A program made the translations under genes and the position numbers. Shown piece after piece: positions 28,809 to 37,500 of a stretch of DNA of 64,000 bases (position 1 is the first letter of the stretch; the number at the start of each line of letters is the position of its first letter). The notes under the pieces are model-generated. The model had not been told where the DNA came from. It worked only from the letters and a program-made list of their open reading frames with translations, and searched no databases. The stretch comes from Microbacterium psychrotolerans (GTDB lineage Bacteria; Actinomycetota; Actinomycetes; Actinomycetales; Microbacteriaceae). Where the stretch lies: positions 557,740 through 621,739 of the forward strand of contig NZ_JAVFWO010000004.1 in NCBI RefSeq assembly GCF_031085295.1, read 5' to 3'.

Positions 28809-30005
28809 TCACCGAGACCCGCGGCGACGCAGCCGCATCGCAACGAACAGCGCGCAGGCGAGTGCCGCGCTCCCTCCGATCACGAGAGCGGTCCGTCCCC
28901 CGGACTCGTCGATGACCCAGCCCATCAGCAGGGCACCGAACGGGACCATGCCGTAGCTGCCGAGGGTCACCAGCGACATCGTGCGTCCGATCTGGTCGGG
29001 GGGCACGCTGACCTGCGCGGCGGCGTTGAGGATGCCCTGGTAGTACCCGACTCCCAGTCCGAGCAGCGGTCCGAGGGCCAGGAACGCGGGCAGCCCCGGC
29101 GCAGCCGCGTTCGCGAGAAGGGCGAGCCCCAGGCCGGCGCACGCGGCGATGAGGGATCGCACGGTGACACGTGCGCGCCCTGCCGCCAGGATGCCGCCGA
29201 GGATCGCGCCGATCGCGTTCAGGGTGTGGACGCCGCCGACGGCGGTCGCATCCCCGCCGAAGGTGAGGGTGACCGTGGACGTGAGCACGAGCATCAGATT
29301 GAGGGCGAGCAGCGCCACCACCGCATTGACGACGAGGAGCGTGGCCATCCCGCGGTCGGTGCCGACGCGGTATCGCTCGGTCGTCCGTGGCCGGCGAGGA
29401 GCCTCCCGCACGTGCAGGCGCGACGGGCGGATCAGCGCGATCGAGAGGAAGACCACGAGGAACGAGCCCGAATTGACGAGCATGCAGGCCGTCGCTCCCA
29501 GGCTCTGGAACGCGACGCCGGCGAGCCCCGGGCCGATCGAACGGGCGGACGCCAGCGCGATGGTGCTGAGCGAGGCCGCCCTGCTCAGGTCGGCGGAGCC
29601 GACGATCTCGAAGATGATCGCCTGTGCCGCGACTCGCTCGAACGTGTGCACCGTGCCGAGCGCCGCGACCAGCAGGTAGAAGAGCGAGATCGGTGCGGCG
29701 GGACTCAGCGTCGCGACCGCGAGCCCGCCCACGATGGCCGTCGACAGCAGTGACGTGACGAGGAGGATCGTCCGCGGCCGGATGCGGTCGGCGACGCGGC
29801 CGGCAGGCACGCTGAGCAGCAGCAGGGGGAGGAACTGCGCGATGGTGACGCCGCTGAGCGCACGTGCGCTGCCGGTCTCCCCGAGCACCACCAGCGAGAG
29901 CGCAAGGTTCTGGAACCACGTCCCGGTGTTGGAGACGACCTGCCCGCCGAAGTAGAGCGAGAACCGGCCGTTCGCGAACGGCCGGAACACCCCCCACGAG
30001 GTCAC
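28809..30005 (-). CDS. MFS permease, MFS_3 (EntS-like) type
   Basis: 398 residues, about 12 membrane segments; PFANGRFSLYFGGQVVSNTGTWFQNLALSLVV is the typical start of the EntS-like branch, usually exporters. GTG start at 30005, 4 nt after the stop of the dehydratase-like subunit gene, so it is the last gene of the operon. It may export the product or protect from overload; direction of transport is not proven. Confidence 0.8.
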   Translation of the reverse strand: MTSWGVFRPFANGRFSLYFGGQVVSNTGTWFQNLALSLVVLGETGSARALSGVTIAQFLPLLLLSVPAGRVADRIRPRTILLVTSLLSTAIVGGLAVATLSPAAPISLFYLLVAALGTVHTFERVAAQAIIFEIVGSADLSRAASLSTIALASARSIGPGLAGVAFQSLGATACMLVNSGSFLVVFLSIALIRPSRLHVREAPRRPRTTERYRVGTDRGMATLLVVNAVVALLALNLMLVLTSTVTLTFGGDATAVGGVHTLNAIGAILGGILAAGRARVTVRSLIAACAGLGLALLANAAAPGLPAFLALGPLLGLGVGYYQGILNAAAQVSVPPDQIGRTMSLVTLGSYGMVPFGALLMGWVIDESGGRTALVIGGSAALACALFVAMRLRRRGSR

Positions 30006-30009
30006 GCGC

Positions 30010-31269
30010 TCAGCTGCTCGCGGCGACCCGGTCGCGCACGAACGATGCGATCCGCTCGCGCACGCCGGCGGTCGATCGTGCATCGGCGTTGCTGCCGCGG
30101 ATCTCGAGCACCGGGATTCCGCGGTCCTCGAGCGCGGCGGTGATCAGGGCGCCGCCGGGGGTGTCGTCGGCGACGAGATGCACCACGCCGTCCACGCCGT
30201 GCGCGACGGCCTCCTTGACGTACCACGACGACGACATGGGCGGGACGTACAACAGGTCGGTCAGTCCCACGAACCTCGCCGCGAGGGTGCGGATCGGATC
30301 GTCGCCGTACCGGGCGTATCCGTCGGCTGCGATCGCCAGGTACATGGACCACACGAACACCGCGTCGAAGTCCTCCTGGAACGACCGGTACATGTCGAGA
30401 TCGGACCACAGGCCGCGGCCGACCCACATCAGACGGCGCCGTTCGCCCGGCCACACCGCAGCGCCCTCGTCGATGCGGCGGGCGACCTCGTCGTGGAGCC
30501 GGCGCGCGGCATCCACGGCCCAGCGGGTTCCCCGGTGCCACTGCGGCACCATGACGCTCGGAATGATGTCAGTCACGGGCACGGGCAACGGCCGGGCGGA
30601 TGCGAGCATGTCGCGGGTGCGCCGGTTCCACTCCGCCTGCTCGTTGGCGAGCGTCATCACGTCGCGGAGCCGTTCGCGCTGCACGCGGCGTCCCAGCCGG
30701 TGCTCGAGCCAGGCGATCAGGTCTTCGATCTCCCCCTGGAGCAGATCGATGCGCTCCGCGCCGAACACCTCCTCCCAGCGGTGCGAGACGAGGTCCCACC
30801 AGCCCTCGGGTGCCGGATCGGCCGCGGTCCGCGAGAGCAGGAAGGTCTCGGTCCCCGCGCGGCGACCCCACTGCTCGAAGATCTTGTGCGTGACATCGCC
30901 GCCCCGCTCGGCGATGGCGAAGCGGGGCTGCGGCAGGCCGCCCCACGGCGCATCGGCGCCCCGCAGCTCCTGAGCGCCCAGTGGCAGCACGTCGTACTGA
31001 CGGCTGTAGTCGGGGAGACCCCGCGCCGCCACGGCCTCGAGGCTCGCCGCGCCCGCGCGCTTGGCGGCGATGATCGACGACCACCACTGGTTGACGACGT
31101 AGTTCACGTCCAGCGCCCGGAGCACCTCGTGCGGGGCGTCGGCGTTCGCCAGCGCGAGGGGTTCGCCGGCGTGCACCTTGGCGGCCAGCGAGTGGAACCA
31201 CTCGCGCTGGTACGAGGTGGCCTCGACCGCGCTCGAGAGCCGATCGGCGGCGATGCGCTGGGCGTTCAT
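30010..31269 (-). CDS. 2-hydroxyacyl-CoA dehydratase-like subunit (2), cysteine-free
   Basis: 419 residues, related to the HgdB/FldC/BcrB family (KRAGAASLEAVAARGLPDYSRQYDVLPLG, then GRRVQRERLRDVMTLANEQAEWNR and the C-terminal GVDGVVHLVADDTPGG). The family subunits normally bind a [4Fe-4S] cluster with three cysteines; I find no cysteine at all in this protein. Its ATG overlaps the stop of the other subunit by 4 nt. Without cluster ligands it may be a structural partner or work by another chemistry. No ATP-dependent activator (HgdC/FldI) is encoded in the window. Confidence 0.65.
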   Translation of the reverse strand: MNAQRIAADRLSSAVEATSYQREWFHSLAAKVHAGEPLALANADAPHEVLRALDVNYVVNQWWSSIIAAKRAGAASLEAVAARGLPDYSRQYDVLPLGAQELRGADAPWGGLPQPRFAIAERGGDVTHKIFEQWGRRAGTETFLLSRTAADPAPEGWWDLVSHRWEEVFGAERIDLLQGEIEDLIAWLEHRLGRRVQRERLRDVMTLANEQAEWNRRTRDMLASARPLPVPVTDIIPSVMVPQWHRGTRWAVDAARRLHDEVARRIDEGAAVWPGERRRLMWVGRGLWSDLDMYRSFQEDFDAVFVWSMYLAIAADGYARYGDDPIRTLAARFVGLTDLLYVPPMSSSWYVKEAVAHGVDGVVHLVADDTPGGALITAALEDRGIPVLEIRGSNADARSTAGVRERIASFVRDRVAASS

Positions 31270-32312
31270 GAGGATGCCGTCCCCTTGACGATGCGGTGTC
31301 CCAGGTCCCGCGCGGCCCGCGCCTCGTCGCCGGGACGCAGCCGCGTCTGCATGACGAAGGGCACGCGGATCCCTGCAAGGGCCGCGGCTTGGTCGGAAAG
31401 GTCCCATGCCGGGGCCTCGTCGAGATCGCGGATCACGCCCGCGACCACATCGGCCCGGCTGCGCAACGCCGCCTCGTGGGTCAGTCGTGCCCGGTCGGCG
31501 CTCGAGGCGGTGGCGGATCCGCCGACGCGGCCGAAGTGCAGGTCGACCAGACGCTCGATCGCCTCGTCGAGGCTCGCCGCATCGACCGCCACGCCGAGCC
31601 ACGCCCCCTCGCCGGTGTCGTGATCCTCGCCCACCACGACGCAGCCCTGCTCTTCGAGGATGCGGTACAGCGCGGGGTCCGGGTGATTCGACCCTGTGAT
31701 GTGCACGCGGGCGGCCGTGACCGGGACGTCGACGCGGGCCTCGTCGACCCGCGTGATGGCTTCCTCCGGGTCGACGCGTCCCGCCTCGAGCCAGGCCTCC
31801 AGGGCAGCCGATCCCCCGCACTCCGGGGGCGTCGCACCCCGCCGGACTCGCAGCCGTGCGAGCGCCTCCCCCAGGTCCCGCTCGGCGCTGCCCGCCGCGG
31901 CGAGGGCCGCGCCGTCGATGGTCTCGCCGCCGATGCCGGTGAGGAAGGCCGCCAGGCGCTCGAGCTGCGAACGTGCGAACCGCCGCGCTGCCGCCGACTC
32001 CGCTCGGGGAAGATCGAGCAGATGCAACGGCAGTTCGGACGCGATCGACCGCAGCACGTAGAAGAGCCGGACGTGCGCCTGAGTGTCGGCGCAGACGACG
32101 AGCGCGTCGCACTCGACGTGCCCGGAGCGCAGCTCGGTGAGCATGCGCGCGACGACGGCGTCGGCGGCACCGAGCAGATCCTGTGCCTCCGCGTCGATGG
32201 CGCCTGTCCACGAGCCGGTGATCCGCCGGGGAAGGCCGCCGCTCGCGAGCACGAGCTGCCGCGGGACGTCGTTTCCGACGATCCCGACGATCGCGCGTCG
32301 AACCGGCGTCAC
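31266..32312 (-). CDS. 2-hydroxyacyl-CoA dehydratase-like subunit (1)
   Basis: 348 residues, same family as its neighbour but with cysteines in CDALVVCADTQ, PPECGGS and EEQGCVVVGEDHDTG. The first matches the usual first cluster ligand; the usual DDLCTG motif reads EDHDTG here, so the third ligand seems replaced. GTG start overlapping the CaiB stop by 4 nt. Together with CaiB and subunit 2 the order is that of FldA-FldB-FldC (phenyllactate dehydration in anaerobes), but this host is probably aerobic. Function is inferred from family only. Confidence 0.65.
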   Translation of the reverse strand: MTPVRRAIVGIVGNDVPRQLVLASGGLPRRITGSWTGAIDAEAQDLLGAADAVVARMLTELRSGHVECDALVVCADTQAHVRLFYVLRSIASELPLHLLDLPRAESAAARRFARSQLERLAAFLTGIGGETIDGAALAAAGSAERDLGEALARLRVRRGATPPECGGSAALEAWLEAGRVDPEEAITRVDEARVDVPVTAARVHITGSNHPDPALYRILEEQGCVVVGEDHDTGEGAWLGVAVDAASLDEAIERLVDLHFGRVGGSATASSADRARLTHEAALRSRADVVAGVIRDLDEAPAWDLSDQAAALAGIRVPFVMQTRLRPGDEARAARDLGHRIVKGTASS

Positions 32313-33553
32313 AGCACTCCGTCCCTCCGGAGCGCGTCGACCCGTTCGTCGTCGTAGCCGAGCAGCCCGCCGAGGATATCGGCGGTGTGCTCGCCGAGCC
32401 CGGGAGCAGGCCGCGAGAGGTCCGCGGAGCTGCGGGAGAAGACGACCGGAAGCCCGCTGCCGTACAGCCCTTCCAGGTGCCCGTAGCGGGGATGCACGAG
32501 GGGGACGACCTCGCGGCGGCTCGTGACGATGTCGTCGCGGACCGCGGTGGCGGTGTCGCGCACCGGTGCGGCGGGAACGCCGTGGCGTTCGAGCGCGGAC
32601 AGCACCTCCGCGCTGGAGCGGGGGGCTGCCCAGTCCGCGATCATGCCGTGCAGCTCCTCGGCGTGCGTGACACGCGCGTCGCGCGAGGAGAAGCGCGGGT
32701 CGTCGACGAGATCGCCGCTGCCCATGGCCGCGAGGGTGCCCTCGGCGAACTGATCCGTCGGCGCACAGATGGCGAACCATCCGTCCGTCGTCTGGAAGGT
32801 GCCGAACGGCGCCAGCCGGGGAACGACCGCGCCGGTTCGCAGCGGGAAGCCCACGGACTCCAGCGCATCGAACGGCTCGCACGCGACCAGCGACGTGAGG
32901 CTGCCGAGCATCGAGACGTCCACGTGCTGGCCTTCGCCGGTGGCCTCGGCATCCATCACCGCAGCCAGAGTCCCGATCACCGCGAACAGCGGGGCGACCA
33001 GGTCGCCGATGGGCAACCCGAAGCGGATCGGCGCATCGCCCGGCTCGCCTGCCGTCATCATGACGCCGCTCAGGGCCTGGATGATGGTGTCCATCGCCTT
33101 GCCCTCGCCGGGCACACCCTGAGCGCCGAAGCCGCTGATCGAGGTATAGACGATGCGCGGGTTGACCTGCTGGACGGCGGCGTAGTCGATGCCGAGTCGC
33201 CTGGTGACACCCGCGCTGAAGTTCTCGACGACGATGTCGGCGTTGCGCACGAGATCGAAGAAGACACCCCGACTCTCGGGATGCTTGAGGTTGAGGGTGA
33301 TGCTCTCCTTGCCCCGCCCGCGGGCCATCATCGAGACCGACATGTCGTCGGGCGCGGAACGTCGCATCTGCAGCCCGTCCGCCGTCACGTAGGGCGAGTT
33401 GTTCCGCGAGGAGTCGCCGCCACGGCTGGGGTTCTCGACCTTGATGACGCGCGCACCGAGGCTCGCCAGCAGCAGCGTGGCGTAGGGACCTGCGAGTGCG
33501 GTGGTCAGATCGATCACGGTCTTGCCTGCGAGAGGCCCGTCGGCGGTGTTCAT
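32309..33553 (-). CDS. Class III CoA-transferase (CaiB/BaiF family)
   Basis: 414 residues, full-length CaiB fold: GKTVIDLTTALAGPYATLLLASLGARVIKVE at the start, SRRNNSPY region, LNLKHPESRGVFFDLVRNADIVVENFSAGV, and the catalytic aspartate in GKAMDTIIQALSG. It moves CoA between carboxylic acids. Next to a dehydratase-like pair, FldA-like loading of a 2-hydroxy acid is the simplest reading. Starts 1 nt from the CapA stop. Confidence 0.85.
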   Translation of the reverse strand: MNTADGPLAGKTVIDLTTALAGPYATLLLASLGARVIKVENPSRGGDSSRNNSPYVTADGLQMRRSAPDDMSVSMMARGRGKESITLNLKHPESRGVFFDLVRNADIVVENFSAGVTRRLGIDYAAVQQVNPRIVYTSISGFGAQGVPGEGKAMDTIIQALSGVMMTAGEPGDAPIRFGLPIGDLVAPLFAVIGTLAAVMDAEATGEGQHVDVSMLGSLTSLVACEPFDALESVGFPLRTGAVVPRLAPFGTFQTTDGWFAICAPTDQFAEGTLAAMGSGDLVDDPRFSSRDARVTHAEELHGMIADWAAPRSSAEVLSALERHGVPAAPVRDTATAVRDDIVTSRREVVPLVHPRYGHLEGLYGSGLPVVFSRSSADLSRPAPGLGEHTADILGGLLGYDDERVDALRRDGVL

Positions 33554-33554
33554 G

Positions 33555-34679
33555 TCAGTCTTCCTTCGTTCGGACGACGAGCCTGTCGCCGTGCCAGACG
33601 AGCTCGGTGGCGAATCCGGCCTCGCTCGTGATTCTTCGCAGGTAGGCCGCGACCTCATCCCCGCGTTCGCCGCGCGCCACCGGGACGGGGCGCGCGGCGT
33701 CGTCGATCCAGCAGGGGATGAGCGCGGCGTCGATCCCGCCTTCGGTGATCGTCAGTTCGACGATCGCGGTGTGCCGGCTCTCGGGGTGGAACGGGTAGTC
33801 CGGCATCGACGGATCGGGGTCGAATCCGAAGAGCCGTCGCCGTTCACGTGCCCAGCCCGATCGCTCGGGCACAGCGCCAGGACCATCCGAGAGCGCCGTC
33901 GTCACGGTCGCGAAGTTCCCGAGGCCGTGGAAGATCGGGCGGCCGCGGTAGACCTCGACGCCCCTGCAGATGTGGGCGTGGTGTCCGAGCACGACGGTCG
34001 CTCCCGCATCCACGGCCGCGTGCGCGATCTGCCTCTCGTACGCCGCGATCTCGACGGGCACATGCACGAGCCCCTTGTGCAGGGCCACGATGACGACGTC
34101 CGCGCGGGTGGCCGCATCCGTCACCGCAGTTGCGAAGCGGCGGAGACTGGCCGGCTCGGCGAACGTGTCGATGCGCGGCGGCCCACCCGGGTTCGCGTTG
34201 CGTGCCTCGTAGTGCGTCACGACGTCCACGTAGGCCGCGCCCGGCTTGAGCGACGTCGCCCTGCTCTCACGCGGTCCCACGCAGTTGACGCTCAGCACCG
34301 CGATCCGGACGCCGTCCCGCTCGTCGATCACCGGCTCGAAGGCCTCGTCGAGGCTCTCGCCGGTGCCCACGGTCCGCATACCGCGCGCCTCGCAGTGCCG
34401 GACGGTCTCGCGCATCCCCTCGGCGCCGAAGTCGTAGACATGGTTGCCTGCCAGGGTCAGGATGCCGAAGCCGGCCTCCGCCACGGCGTCGAGCGCCGAC
34501 GGCGGTCCCGGCAGGGCCGGCACATCGGTCGTCTGCACCACCCCGTCGTGCAGGTGCGGGATCTCGAGATGCCCGATCACGAGGTCGGCGGCGCGGAGCG
34601 TCTCGGCGGCGGGCGCCAGCAGGTCACGCGCGTCTTCGCGCTCGAGGACGAGATCGCCGACGGCGTGGATCGTGATCAC
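33555..34679 (-). CDS. CapA-family metallophosphoesterase-like protein
   Basis: 374 residues, CapA/PgsA fold: VGDLVLER, LVIGHLEIP, LTLAGNHVYDFG, VIVALHKG and VLGHHAHICRGVEVYRGRPIFHGLGNF carry the probable metal ligands. No signal peptide, unlike membrane-anchored CapA. Members take part in polyglutamate synthesis or act as hydrolases of unknown substrate. Position between an importer and a CoA-transferase suggests it trims an imported conjugate; this is inference. Confidence 0.75.
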   Translation of the reverse strand: MITIHAVGDLVLEREDARDLLAPAAETLRAADLVIGHLEIPHLHDGVVQTTDVPALPGPPSALDAVAEAGFGILTLAGNHVYDFGAEGMRETVRHCEARGMRTVGTGESLDEAFEPVIDERDGVRIAVLSVNCVGPRESRATSLKPGAAYVDVVTHYEARNANPGGPPRIDTFAEPASLRRFATAVTDAATRADVVIVALHKGLVHVPVEIAAYERQIAHAAVDAGATVVLGHHAHICRGVEVYRGRPIFHGLGNFATVTTALSDGPGAVPERSGWARERRRLFGFDPDPSMPDYPFHPESRHTAIVELTITEGGIDAALIPCWIDDAARPVPVARGERGDEVAAYLRRITSEAGFATELVWHGDRLVVRTKED

Positions 34680-35485
34680 GCGGTCCCGCCCACCACGGTT
34701 CCGGAGGTACGCGTGAGGAACGTGCGCAGGCGCGTCGACTCGGGGTGGTCGAAGAACGCTCCCGACGGGCGGTCCTCGATCACCTGGCCGTCGGCCATGA
34801 ACACGCAGCGATCGGCAGCATGCCGAGCGAAGTCGAGTTCGTGGGTGACCACGATCATCGTCATCCCCGACTCCGCCAGATCCTTCATGACCTGCAGCAC
34901 CTCATCCACGAGCTCGGGGTCGAGCGAACTCGTCGGCTCGTCGAAGAGCAGGATGCGCGGCTGCGTCGCCACCGCCCTCGCGATCGCCACGCGCTGCTGC
35001 TGGCCGCCCGACAGCTGGCGCGGGTGCGCTTGCGCCTTGTCGGCAAGTCCCACGCGCGTGAGCAGCTCCATAGCGCGGTCCCTCGCCTCGCCCGGGGCCA
35101 CGCCGTGCACCTTGATCGGCGCCTCGGTGATGTTGCGGAGCACGGTCCAGTGCGGGAACAGGTTGAACTGCTGGAACACCATCCCCATGCGGCGCCGCTG
35201 ACGCTGCACGTCCGTGTCGCGGAGCGGACGCACCCCGTCACGGTGACGCTCATAGCCGAGAAGCTCGCCGTCGAGGTACATCGCCCCGCCCTGGATCGAC
35301 TCGAGCTGATCGATGCAGCGCACCAGCGTCGACTTGCCCGAACCCGACGGGCCGAGCACGGCCACGACCTCGCCGGCATGCACCTCGAAGTCCACGCCGT
35401 CGAGCGCGAGGTGATCGCCGTAGCGTTTGCGGAGCCCCACGACCTGGAGCACGGGGGTCAGGGCATCTTCCGAGCGAGCGTTCAC
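34676..35485 (-). CDS. Amino-acid-type ABC transporter ATP-binding protein
   Basis: 269 residues, GlnQ/HisP-like: Walker A GPSGSGKST, signature LSGGQQQR, Walker B ILLFDEPTSSLDPE. Overlaps both neighbours by 4 nt (permease upstream, CapA downstream). Confidence 0.88.
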   Translation of the reverse strand: MNARSEDALTPVLQVVGLRKRYGDHLALDGVDFEVHAGEVVAVLGPSGSGKSTLVRCIDQLESIQGGAMYLDGELLGYERHRDGVRPLRDTDVQRQRRRMGMVFQQFNLFPHWTVLRNITEAPIKVHGVAPGEARDRAMELLTRVGLADKAQAHPRQLSGGQQQRVAIARAVATQPRILLFDEPTSSLDPELVDEVLQVMKDLAESGMTMIVVTHELDFARHAADRCVFMADGQVIEDRPSGAFFDHPESTRLRTFLTRTSGTVVGGTA

Positions 35486-36405
35486 GCCGTCGCCTCCACT
35501 CGTTCGACGGTCCGGCGGGCCACGGCCGCGCGCGTCATGCCTTTGCTGAAGTGGCGCTCCACACGGCGCTGCACCAGGGTGAGTGCCGTCACGACCACGA
35601 GGTACCAGATCACGGCCACCATCAGCATCGGCACCACCTCGTACGTCCGGTTGTAGATCACCTGCACCGAGTGCAGGAGGTCGCCCATCGCGATGACGCT
35701 CACGAGAGACGTTCCCTTCAGGAGCGCGATGACCTGCGAGCCCGTGGGAGGGATGATCACGCGCATCGCCTGCGGCAGCACGACCCTGGTGAACGAGTGC
35801 CAGCGGCTGAAGCCCATGGCGGCGGCCGCGTCGCGCTGACCGGAGTCGACCGACAGGATGCCGGCGCGGATGATCTCCGCCATGTACGCGGCCTCGTGAA
35901 GCGACAGGCCGATGACCGCCGCAGTGAGCGGAGTGATGAGATCGTTCGTCGGCCAGCTGAAGAGCTCAGGGCCGAAGGGCACGCCGACGGCGAGGCGGGG
36001 CAGCAGGTAGGCGAGGTTGTACCAGAAGATCAGCTGCACGAGCGGCGGGACGCCTCGGAAGACCCCGACGAACACGATGGACGCCCAGCGCAGCGGTCGG
36101 AAGTCGCTGAGCTGCCCGGCGGCCAGCGCCGTCCCCAGGATCGACCCGAACACCATGCCGACGATCGTCAGCAGGATCGACATGCCCAGGCCCATCAGCA
36201 CGCTCGGGTTGAAGAGGTACTCGGCGACGACCGGCCATTCGAACCGCTCGTTGGTGGCGAGGAACACCAAGATCTGCACGGTCACGAGGGCGAGAAGGAT
36301 GCCGACGACCACGCGCCACGGATGGATGCGGCGTCCCGCGTTCGCGACGTCCACCGTGCGATCCGCGAAGGGATTGCGCACGGGCTGCGTCGTGAGATCA
36401 GTCAT
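35482..36405 (-). CDS. Amino-acid-type ABC transporter permease
   Basis: 307 residues, HisM/GlnP-type: LVFLATNERFEWPVVAEYLF start region, GVFRGVPPLVQLIFWYNL, and the EAA loop RDAAAAMGFSRWHSFTRVVLPQAMRVIIPP. One permease gene is present, so a homodimeric channel is expected. Its N-terminus is 7 nt from the binding-protein stop. Confidence 0.88.
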   Translation of the reverse strand: MTDLTTQPVRNPFADRTVDVANAGRRIHPWRVVVGILLALVTVQILVFLATNERFEWPVVAEYLFNPSVLMGLGMSILLTIVGMVFGSILGTALAAGQLSDFRPLRWASIVFVGVFRGVPPLVQLIFWYNLAYLLPRLAVGVPFGPELFSWPTNDLITPLTAAVIGLSLHEAAYMAEIIRAGILSVDSGQRDAAAAMGFSRWHSFTRVVLPQAMRVIIPPTGSQVIALLKGTSLVSVIAMGDLLHSVQVIYNRTYEVVPMLMVAVIWYLVVVTALTLVQRRVERHFSKGMTRAAVARRTVERVEATA

Positions 36406-36412
36406 GATCGCC

Positions 36413-37315
36413 TCACTCGCTCGTCATCGGGTTGAGGACCGGCGCCTCGACGGCGGCATCCTCGATGCCCCATTCCGACATGACCCGCTCGTACTCGCCG
36501 TTCTCGAAGATCGCCTCGAACGCGGCGAGCATCGGCTCGGCGAGCCCGTTGCCCTTCGGCATGAAGAGGGCGAGCTGGTCGATACCGGCGCCCTGCTCGT
36601 CGCTCTGGATGAGGTACCCATAGCGGTCGGGGTCGGACGCCTGAAGGTCGATCGCGGCGGACTGCGTCGTGCCGGCGTAGTCCGCGCGATCGGAGTTCAC
36701 CGCGAGGAACGTCGCATTGCTGTCCTCGAGGCCGATGAACTCCGCCGGATCGAGGCCCTCGGCTTCGCACCACTCGTTGTAGCGCACGAGCTGACTCTCG
36801 GTGACCGAGCCGGTGACACCGGCCACCCGCGAGCCGCACAGCGCCTCGGGATCGTCGAGCTCGTCCGCGCGCTCGTCGAGGAAGACGTAGGAGGTGCGCG
36901 TCGTCATCCAGACCACGGCATCGAACTCCGCCTCACGCTCCGGTGTCGTGCGGACGGGTCCGTTGAACGCGTCGTAGCGCCCCGAGAGCATGCCGGTCAG
37001 CATCGCGTCGAGACCCGACGAGGTGATGATCTCGAACGGCACACCGAGCTGCTCCGACAGGGCGGCCTGGAGGTCGGGATCGATGCCGGTGATCTCGCCG
37101 CTCTCTTCGATCGTGCGGTAGGGCGGGTGGGTGTCGCCGGCGATCTTGATGACGCCGGCCTGCTTGATCGCGTCGGGAAGCTGGTCGTAGAGGGGCGCTT
37201 CGGTCGCGGCATCCGTCTCGGCTGGCTCACTCTCCGGGGCCGGGGAGGAGCAGCCCGCGATGAGACCGAGGACGAGAAGCGGGGCGAGGGCGATGACGCT
37301 CTTAGTGGTGCGCAT
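36413..37315 (-). CDS. Amino-acid-type ABC substrate-binding lipoprotein
   Basis: 300 residues: lipobox LIAGC, then a solute-binding family 3 domain (IKIAGDTHPPYRTIEESGEITGIDPDLQAALSEQLG). The ligand is unknown; relatives bind polar amino acids, opines or aromatic conjugates. I chose ATG 37315 because it puts the lipoprotein signal at the N-terminus. First gene of the eight-gene operon. Confidence 0.85.
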   Translation of the reverse strand: MRTTKSVIALAPLLVLGLIAGCSSPAPESEPAETDAATEAPLYDQLPDAIKQAGVIKIAGDTHPPYRTIEESGEITGIDPDLQAALSEQLGVPFEIITSSGLDAMLTGMLSGRYDAFNGPVRTTPEREAEFDAVVWMTTRTSYVFLDERADELDDPEALCGSRVAGVTGSVTESQLVRYNEWCEAEGLDPAEFIGLEDSNATFLAVNSDRADYAGTTQSAAIDLQASDPDRYGYLIQSDEQGAGIDQLALFMPKGNGLAEPMLAAFEAIFENGEYERVMSEWGIEDAAVEAPVLNPMTSE

Positions 37316-37380
37316 GAGGACTCCACATCGTTGTGCAGATCGGGTCGGTGTCGATCGATCACCGTCAGGAACATCATAAA

Positions 37381-37481
37381 AGTTGATCATTGAAGATATC
37401 AACTATCACTATCTCCATGCGTGATTGACACCAACGAAGATGCCCGGTTAGCGTACCAAAATATCAATTTGGTTGATATTT
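37381..37481. promoter_or_regulatory. Divergent promoter with two ATATCAA palindromes
   Basis: AT-rich island in a GC-rich genome. AGTTGAT-N10-ATCAACT at 37381-37404 and AAATATCAA-TTTGG-TTGATATTT at 37459-37481 share TTGAT/ATCAA arms. The first is close to the operon start (37315), the second is 19 nt before the secreted esterase start (37501), so one repressor could switch both. Form fits a MarR- or GntR-type dimer. Confidence 0.65.
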
Positions 37482-37500
37482 CTTCGAAGGAGAAGAAGCC

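Noticed and set aside
31270..32211. Upstream extension fused to dehydratase-like subunit 2 (733 codons in all)
   Set aside because: Overlaps subunit 1 in a shifted frame with low-complexity composition; the ATG at 31269 gives 4-nt coupling and family length.
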